Under the pieces are notes generated by a model. That model searched no databases. It saw only the letters and a program-made list of their open reading frames with translations, and had not been told where the DNA came from. 64,000 nt of DNA from Siphonodentalium dalli (taxonomy: Eukaryota; Mollusca; Scaphopoda; Gadilida; Siphonodentaliidae): the NCBI GenBank assembly GCA_032622095.1, contig CP136066.1:196652816-196716815 (forward strand), written 5' to 3'. The translations under genes were made by a program, and so were the position numbers. The stretch's first letter is position 1, and the number at the start of each line of letters is the position of its first letter. This document shows positions 57,273-64,000 of the stretch, piece by piece.

Positions 57273-57798
57273 CAGGGGGGGGGGGGGTGAAAAAATTTCT
57301 TCCGGCACGTATGCCGGGGTGGGTGGGTGGTCAAAGCCACCAACAAGCAATTTTTTCCGCAACTAAAAAAACCAATTCCTGCTTGTTTTTAGTGTTTTGG
57401 CAATGAGTTGGGCTTCAAAACCACTTTGAATCAGTTTGAATGAGAGCAATAATGTAATTCTAACTGGTAAACTGACTGCAGGCAGTTATCGTGTTGTATT
57501 TTGTTGCAAATTTTGAAATCCAAGATGGCCGCTGGCAGCCATGTTTTTTTGGCCGAATGACCTCAAAATTACTCATTCCTATTTACATGTCCATGTTAAC
57601 ATCAATGATAAATAGTATGCACAGAAATTCATATACAGCTGTTTACAGTGAATTTCCCCCCGCAAATCTCTGTTTTAGTGGTCGGAAAAAACTGCCGAAA
57701 ACGGAAACAAATTTGGCGGTGGGGGTGGGTGGGTACAAAAAATGATCGAAAGGGAAAAAATGCCATACGTGCCTGCAATTTTTTTTCGACCCCCCCTG
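57273..57798. mobile_element. hAT-like MITE with CAGGGGGG ends
   Basis: Ends CAGGGGGGGG...GAAAAAATTT...GGCACGTATGCC and the inverse ...CATACGTGCC...CGACCCCCCCTG, flanked by a 7-8 bp direct repeat ATCTAAT(C) (57266-57273 and 57799-57806), as expected of hAT elements. Inside, 57520-57610 is an inverted fragment of the 160 bp tandem repeat found at 46470-47490. Confidence 0.65.
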
Positions 57799-57806
57799 AT
57801 CTAATC

Positions 57807-58371
57807 ACAACAATAACAACACGATCTTTTTTATATGATGCGCTAGTCAACGTCAGTAATAACGGGCTTGTTATGCTTTGCTTTTGCGGTCGCCCTGTTG
57901 TTCACTGAGTGTACAAAGCTATTACCAAAACTCCAAAAAAGAACAAATATGAATAAGATATACTGTATATAGTAAAAACTTTACTTTAAGTACTTTGTCA
58001 CCACATGCACCAGCACAAATGTTTTCGCTTACACAGTGTGAAATACATTGGTTGAAATGACAAAGAAAGCTCAAGCACTTTCGCCAAGCCCGAGTAACAA
58101 TTAATCAAATCAGATTTGCCTGTCTCAATGCCTATATAAGTGAGTAGATGGGCGCGAAGCGCCCGGGATGGTCGAAAAGATCGAGTGATCTTCTCCTTCA
58201 CCCCGTCTCAATGCCTCGGTGGTGACCGCGACTTATAACGGACACGATTTTTGCTCACAGGAACGAATACCGTTTTCTTCCTATGTGCACAGATGTGCAT
58301 TTCTATATCAACCCGTTTACACTGGTATGCGCGAAGAACTGTAAACATATCTACAGCAATGTAAACACACC
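57807..58371. other. No gene recognised
   Basis: A GC-richer patch near 58135-58215 (GGGCGCGAAGCGCCCGGGAT) is a short palindrome. No coding signal. Confidence 0.35.
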
Positions 58372-58843
58372 TTAAAGGTACTAAATCCGATCAGACGGTC
58401 CCCATGTCACCAAGATACAACAACAACAACAATTTATTTTTTTAAATAAGCTTCGGTTATCAGACTCGATTTGTTGCAACAAAATAATGCTAACCACTGT
58501 CAACTATGGTATCAAATTTCCCAAAAAGTGTTATTTATCAACATTTTATTCAGCAAAATATGGCCGTATTATCACTTAAGTATCAATAAATTTTGCCGTA
58601 TTACCACTTGATTTTAGAGTTATCTATCTTCATCCGCATTTTTGTCAGAGACCGCCAGTTTGACCACGTTTTTCTGGGCCACAAATAATTGAACATCTCG
58701 AGAAATAACAAACTTTAAAAAATCGATATCTGATCACTCTGAGCTTTGATGTGTGGGTTCCTCTACTCGAATCAAATATTTGTTACCCCCGAAGCCAAAG
58801 AAACAATAATTTAGGAGTATTAATTCGGATAATGCATAATTAA
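58372..58843. mobile_element. S-family element (S4)
   Basis: TTAAAGGTACTAAATCCGAT ... TTCGGATAATGCATAATTAA, 472 bp, the fullest copy. P5 is inserted in its right TTAA. Confidence 0.75.
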
Positions 58844-59239
58844 CCCTTTACCCAACAGAAGGGCCCTGTGCCAATGCATTCTCTTATATATGCGAGTCGA
58901 CCATAGGTCGCCTCGCATATATAAGAGAATGCATTGGCTTAACACATTAAAAATTATAAAATTGTTAAAGAATGTAAGAAAAAATGGTAAAAAGTGTTAA
59001 AAAAAGATTTTTTTTAGGCCAATGCATTCTCTTATATATGCGAGGCGACCTATGGTCGACTCGCATATATAAGAGAATGCATTGGCACAGGGCATAACTG
59101 TAACTATCACAATGTGGTCAAGGAGCCGGTTCCAATGATATCCATATGTGTATGGTTCTATTGAGACAGACCGAAGATATTTTAGGCTGTTGAAGCTTTA
59201 TTTGGCCGGTTTTGGCCGGTTTGTTGGGTAAAGGGTTAA
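58840..59239. mobile_element. P-family MITE (P5), abutting element S4
   Basis: 400 bp with intact ends. Its left TTAA is also the right TTAA of the S element at 58372, so it inserted into that site. Confidence 0.8.
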
Positions 59240-59916
59240 ACAAACCTACATATATTGCCTGCATTTTCCGCGTACATACGCGTATATGTGAACAGTTTGT
59301 GGAATGTTCTCAATGGCATTATTTCAAACTTCCAAAGATCATTACGTGATTATTGTGGATTATACATTCCAAACAGGTTTGAATTTAGTTCAGTTTACTT
59401 CCAATCACCCCGCCCCTCCCGACAAACCAAAAAATATTCAATCGCAAGTGTTGGTCCCCCACCAATGCAACCCACCCTCTCTATGACCGCTACTAATGGT
59501 AATTCCGTGTTTTAACTTCCCCGAGTGACTGGTGTTATCATTATCATGGCGTATTGTTAGAATTTCACACCTTCCGCTGCAATCTCCTTTCAGCTTACTA
59601 TCCAAGTAACTGTAATGTCAATTTCTGTGTGATATTTAGCTCAATTCTATATTTTAGCCCCGTCGTAATACATATGCAAACAAGAAATGGTGTTCATAAA
59701 CAATGAAACAATGCTCAATTTAGCGTATAGTCTGCCCAGTGAATCATCCGTGTGCACTGACTTGCATGCATGTATCAATTTTATGTTCGATAACGTCAGT
59801 GGAAAACTGGAAATACGTGGAAATATAATTATAACTGTTATCCAAATACAATCAGCTTCTAACTATGTGATTAGGCTTTCGTGTGTAGCTATATATTCTA
59901 CCCATAACAATTAACA
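59240..59916. other. No gene recognised
   Basis: Sequence downstream of the lectin exon on its strand. Open frames at 59255-59515 and 59687-59914 on the plus strand have no family features or splice context. It may contain the 3' UTR of the minus-strand lectin gene. Confidence 0.35.
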
Positions 59917-60136
59917 CTAACCGATATCGCGTTCACATATAACTTCTTTGTCAAAGATGCACATCACGTCTAACCACTGCAAATCCTTATTCTTTACGGC
60001 CATGCTGCAGGAATAACTCGCCGGTGTGCTCATCCAGTTATCCCATGTTATGGAAGAACCATCATCCCATTGGAACACTGCGGAGCTCCCTATGTATACC
60101 TTGGTATTCGCATTCCAAATGTCGGTTGAAGTTGCC
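59917..60136 (-). CDS. C-type lectin domain, last exon
   Basis: On the minus strand an acceptor (AATTGTTGTAG at 60147-60137) opens an exon of 220 nt: one base completing a codon, 72 residues and TAG at 59919-59917. The peptide contains VYIGSSAVFQWDDGS, then ITWDNWMS, SCSMAV, LQWLDVMCIFDKEVICERD. This matches the second half of a C-type lectin domain: the (W/Y)IG block, F.W.DGS, NW, C..M, W.D..C and the final C(E). The EPN/QPD-type sugar-specificity triplet is absent, and the WND motif reads WLD, so canonical Ca2+-dependent sugar binding is doubtful. The 5' exons should lie at higher coordinates; I found none up to 64000. Transposon remnants surround it, so it may be an orphaned exon. Confidence 0.75.
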
Positions 60137-60228
60137 CTACAACAATTGTGGCCATAATACTAAGTGAACAATGTAAACCGCGATCGACAGGTCAACATCC
60201 GAATTCAACTAGTCACATATTCTTTTTA

Positions 60229-60410
60229 AATCTTGCGCAATATTTCGCTAATTTTTATCTAATAATATAGCCTGTTCAGTTGCCCCACCATTGTTAACAC
60301 TTCAATATACGGCGGTGCAACGGGATCTGCGATCTCATAGCATCCGCATAAAACAGAAAAAAAATAGTGGTTTGATATCGTCATATGTAACTTTTCAACT
60401 ATTCAAATTT
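60229..60410. repeat. Dispersed ~180 bp repeat, copy 3
   Basis: AATCTTGCGCAATATTTCGC ... GCAACGGGATCTGCGATCTC, closest to copy 1 at 55652. It lies in the presumed intron upstream of the lectin exon. Confidence 0.65.
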
Positions 60411-60422
60411 AGTCTAATGTTA

Positions 60423-60951
60423 TTAAAGATGGATTATCTCTTTAAATAACAAATTTGAAATAGTTGCGTGGGTATAAAATAATAAATATGAACTGAAGAC
60501 CCCTGTCCGGAAAGGCTTCTATCAATTAATATTGATTTTATTTCGAATATTTTATTGGGTCCATTTATTTGTCTATTTTTAGTACAGACCATTCGGGTGA
60601 TACCACATGGCGATATAGGGCATTAGGCTGTTCCTATGACTACGTACCGAACGTCAAATGACCCAGATTGGTCGGTTGTGTTGTTTTATTTCATAGTTAT
60701 AAGCGATAATGAGTATAATTAGCGTTTATTTTTGACAAAATTACACAATAAAATTTCTGGTCTCTGTTAACAGTAACCACTATTGTTCGTTAGCTAAACC
60801 AGCACACCTTTTTAGACCAGAAAATATTCGAAATAAAATTAATATTAATCGATAGAAACATTTCCGGACAGGATTCTTCGATTCAGATCTAATATTTTAT
60901 ACCCTGGTAACTATATAATACATGTTTACAAAGAGATAATCCACCTTTAAG
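60423..60951. mobile_element. TTAA-flanked MITE with AGATGGATTATCTCTTT ends
   Basis: TTAAAGATGGATTATCTCTTT ... AAAGAGATAATCCACCTTTAA, 529 bp. Subterminal segments also pair: CCTGTCCGGAAA near 60504 with TTTCCGGACAGG near 60861, and ATTGATTTTATTTCGAATAT with its inverse. Non-coding. Confidence 0.7.
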
Positions 60952-61504
60952 TGAACAATGTAAACCGTGTGCGCTGCACAACCTGATCGACATGTCAGGA
61001 ACATCGTGAATTCAACTAGTATATAGTTAAATTTAGCTATAATAGTTCAATATGTATATTGCCGTGCTGTCGATAAAAGAGGGATAATCCAACATCATAT
61101 TTCACAAAAATGATTCAAAACCAGTGCCCCACTAATTCGGTACCATGTTTTTGTTTATGAAATGATTAATCATGACGGCATATGATCGTCAATATTATTC
61201 AATTGGACTAAATATTGTAATGCAGGAGGAATTTAATGTCACTAAAATAGTGGGATATGTGCCGGTACTTGTGGCATTATATAAAGGAATTATTTTGTCC
61301 AAAAAATATTGTTGTTCTCTTCATAATACTGATTATACATATTTAAAATGTCCATTTCCCCGAGATAATTCGAAAACCAATAGATATTATTTTTATTTGT
61401 TTGACATGAACAAAAATGGCGATTTTTACTCAGGTAGGTCACATGACCGATCAGCTGATGGGCGCGAGACTGTATTTTCCGACGAGTATCGCCTGCTTTG
61501 CTAA
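60952..61504. other. No gene recognised
   Basis: A plus-strand open frame 61172-61504 (110 codons) has a start but no recognisable features, and it runs into the next transposon; I leave it uncalled. GGTCAACATCCGAATTCAAC (60189) and GACATGTCAGGAACATCGTGAATTCAAC (60989) are related flanking fragments. Confidence 0.35.
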
Positions 61505-62263
61505 AGCCCCGGTTCCATATCCCCGATTTTCCACCCCGAATGTTCCCGAATGACTCCCGAATCATAATTTTGCAAAAATCGTGGAGTAAGTTCGGGACGA
61601 GTCGGTACAGTGATTTTTTACCCCGAACATGATCGGGGATATCGGTGCTATCGGGGTCGATTCGGGACGATTCTGGGCCCGCTCCCGACAGTTTTGAAAT
61701 GTTCAAAACTATCGGGAACCAAGCCGAATCGCTCCCGATTTGTCAATCATCGGGAGAAATTCGGGAGTAGTCGGCAGTATTCGGCAATATTCGGATGGAT
61801 ATTCTGGAGTAGTCGGCAGTATTCGGTAGCTTATTCCCGAATTCGCCATGTGTGGCTGCTTTTATACTGAGATCCGGTGTATCTGCAAAATTCGGCATCG
61901 ATTCGGGACGTTCGGCAGCAATTGAATACCAATTCGGTATTTATTCGGCATCAATTCGGTACCAGTTCGGCATTGATTCGGGGTATTCGGCAACAAGTCG
62001 GTAGTAATCTGGGCAATTCGGCAGCTACTCGCACGAAATTTCGGTATCAGTTCGGGATAATTCGTTATCATTCGGGAAGAAATTCGGAAGCATTCTGGAA
62101 TACTCGGCAATGTTCGGGACGATTAAATTTTGTCATCAGTTCGGCGGCTTTTGGAATAAAACTCGTCCAGAATTCTCTCGAATGCTGCCGATTTGGTCTG
62201 GTCCCGAATTGGTGCCGAATATACTAATTCGGGACAGAAAATCGGGAATATGGAACCGGGGCA
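61505..62263. mobile_element. TIR element with an ATTCGG minisatellite core
   Basis: Ends GCCCCGGTTCCATATCCCCG and the inverse CGGGAATATGGAACCGGGGC. The interior is dominated by ~9-10 bp units (ATTCGGCA, ATTCGGGA, CCCGAAT) in both orientations, so it can fold at many registers. Confidence 0.75.
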
Positions 62264-62510
62264 TAACCGGTGACAGCCGTGGCACTGGGGGCCCACCGCT
62301 CCTGCTAAACCCGTCCGGAATCTCACAATCGTCCAGTGCACATCGATAAATGCTAAGTTGCCCTCTCTGCAATACAAATTAGCGTGACGTACGGCAATTA
62401 AAATTGTATGTATTTTCATAGAAATCCAAATTATTCTTTCAAAATTGAATTGTGATTTTTCAATATCACCGTCTGTATCCATGTGTGTTGAATTTGATTT
62501 ATCACGGCAG

Positions 62511-62619
62511 GTTGAGCAATCAGGAGTTTATCAATTCGTTTTCACCGAATAACCTAGCTTCGGCAATAAAGTTTGTTTTTAGACCAGAAATGGGACATTG
62601 GGCAAACCATAGTTTTCTG
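62511..62619 (+). CDS. Weak candidate internal exon
   Basis: Bounded by TTATCACGGCAG (ending 62510) and TTCTG|GTAAGT (62619/62620). One base plus 36 codons: LSNQEFINSFSPNNLASAIK, ending EMGHWANHSFL. It ends in phase 0. No family recognised; splice signals are the only support. Confidence 0.3.
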
Positions 62620-62907
62620 GTAAGTTTGTTATCTCCGGGACATGAAAATGCAAACATATACACGAAAAATCTGAACAGGTGATAGGTGGCATATTAAAAG
62701 ACAAGAACAGGATGGCTCCAGTTTGAAATTTTTATAGCTTCAGTTCGAAAACGAGCAAAATTTATAAGCCCCAGTGTGCACCAACGATAAATAATTTCGA
62801 TATTGCACACATAACCCATCGACAATTTAGTTATTAGGCGTTATAGCCGAGAATAATGACATTTTATCTAATATTTGTGCATAACTTTGTCTCTTTGTGC
62901 TTTGCAG

Positions 62908-62961
62908 AGCAAATATAGATGTTACCATTGCAAAAATATATATAAGGCGGCTATGTGGTGA
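62908..62961 (+). CDS. Weak candidate terminal exon
   Basis: After a good acceptor (CTCTTTGTGCTTTGCAG, ending 62907) the frame reads SKYRCYHCKNIYKAAMW and stops at TGA 62959-62961. Phase 0 agrees with the candidate exon at 62511. Two Cys (CYHC) hint at a zinc-binding fragment, but this is too short to judge. Confidence 0.2.
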   Translation, partial: SKYRCYHCKNIYKAAMW

Positions 62962-64000
62962 ATAGTAGCAGAATCGTTCACTTTATGATGCAAAACCTGA
63001 CATTTGGCATGAATGGCCAGTGTATGTCAATTATGAAGACAGATTTTTTCCGACAAACCAATCACAATGGTCGACATATTCAAAATGGCCGTCTCTTTTA
63101 CGAAATGGCCGCCGTTTTCAGCTTTTACCCAACGTATACGACAAATATGAACTTATTTTAACATTTTAATATTACACTCAAATGAGGGTGTTGTAGGATG
63201 GCCGCAAGATTTTATTTCCACACACGGTCCCACCACAGAGTTAGAGTTGGTCTAAAACAACAAATATCTCACTAATTAGTTGTTGGAAAATCAACCAACC
63301 AACAGTTTCAACCAAAAAGTGGTGTAAAATGTCCAACAAATGCTGTGTGAGGCATGAAATTTCCAGCTGTTGGAAAATTTTACTAAAAGTTGGAGTGTTA
63401 GACCACCCCTTCCCCCTCAAACTCGCCCTATCGCCACGTCCCTGGGTGGAATACATCCCTATGATAATATCCCCGGCACCATTCCCTTCATATCAGCATA
63501 AATAACTTCATGGAAACCGTTAAGCATCGAAATCAACATGAAAGCACATTGATGTGACGATTTCGGACTGGTGCACTTTCGCCGAATGCTTGTAGCTTGT
63601 TCAAACTACATGCAGAGTTTACCTCCCTTGATGACTCGGTAAGACCGCTGCTATCGGCGACATTTTACCCATATCTGGTGGACTTCAGCGATCTTAAGAT
63701 ATAATAGTAAGCGAACAGAGCAACATGCTGCCCTTGTTAAGGTCAATCCACACCGGACGCGAGCGCGCGATTTTTTTTTATTCACACCGCAAGCGATTGA
63801 ACCGCATAAAGAGCGTTCAATCTTCCGTCGCATGACCATTTTCTCATTTCGCCCGGTAAAATATATTAAATGTATTCGCACCATACGCGTCTTTTAGTTG
63901 CCAGTGAGGGCATGCCCCCAACATAAGATCAGAGGGGCACCGTAGCATTTTCGACTCATTTCAAAAGTCGTCTCTTGTGACTTAAACGTGAAATATGACC
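62962..64000. other. No gene recognised
   Basis: Contains ATGGCCGTCTC / ATGGCCGCCGTT fragments near 63090, an imperfect TTGG(A)-rich inverted repeat at 63245-63400, and a GC-rich patch (CACACCGGACGCGAGCGCG) near 63750 that looks like a transposon fragment. No supported coding sequence. Confidence 0.35.

Noticed and set aside
61172-61504. 110-codon plus-strand frame
   Set aside because: No family features or splice context, and it runs into the transposon end at 61505.

Overview
ORGANISM. This looks like nuclear DNA of an invertebrate animal, most likely a mollusc or another lophotrochozoan. It is AT-rich, has GT-AG introns, and is crowded with short palindromic non-autonomous DNA transposons and ~150-180 bp tandem repeats of a kind I associate with molluscan genomes. 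That attribution is inference. There are no prokaryotic-style operons, no rRNA and no convincing tRNA.

MAIN GENE (522-38232, + strand, 5' end outside the window). Three exons join without frame error: 522-626 (35 codons, phase 0 at both ends), 12627-15424 (2,798 nt, ending in phase 2) and 17748-38232 (20,485 nt, starting with the one base needed to complete the codon). Their sum, 23,388 nt, is exactly 7,796 codons including the stop. The last exon is extraordinary: one uninterrupted 20.5 kb exon coding about 6,828 residues of acidic, low-complexity, repeat-built protein. It contains several separate repeat systems: a Trp-anchored FW-x-x-K motif, an IDHxE/KPRT motif, a TDMS motif shared with the previous exon, a duplicated ~115-residue domain, 229-, 165- and 85-residue tandem arrays, a Val-Pro-Glu-Thr region, duplicated Lys-rich cassettes, a short coiled coil and a basic tail. 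The first exon resembles the trailing edge of an extended Tudor domain. I do not recognise the gene; polyadenylation signals follow the stop.

INTRONS AND 3' FLANK (627-12626, 15425-17747, 38233-44150). These hold nested, hairpin-forming MITEs. H1 is a double-hairpin element. H2 is a ~215 bp near-perfect hairpin. P and Q are TTAA-flanked and share one ~70 bp hairpin module. S is TTAA-flanked with a different core. A TA-flanked element has a core of 'TTTGCGATTTATCGCAAA'-like minisatellite. Insertion order can be read from who interrupts whom.

DISTAL REGION (44150-64000). This is mostly repeats: a 550 bp duplication, a 160 bp tandem array, two elements with terminal inverted repeats and minisatellite cores, a 1.7 kb foldback, a decayed transposon-associated Cys-rich ORF, a GGGGTTC-rich minisatellite, an RTE-like 3' tail and a hAT-like MITE. 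Three pieces may be cellular coding sequence: a clear C-type lectin 3' exon on the minus strand (59917-60136), a minus-strand exon with a transmembrane segment (~54053-54503), and a weak two-exon pair on the plus strand (62511-62961). Apart from the giant gene I see no functional link between these genes.
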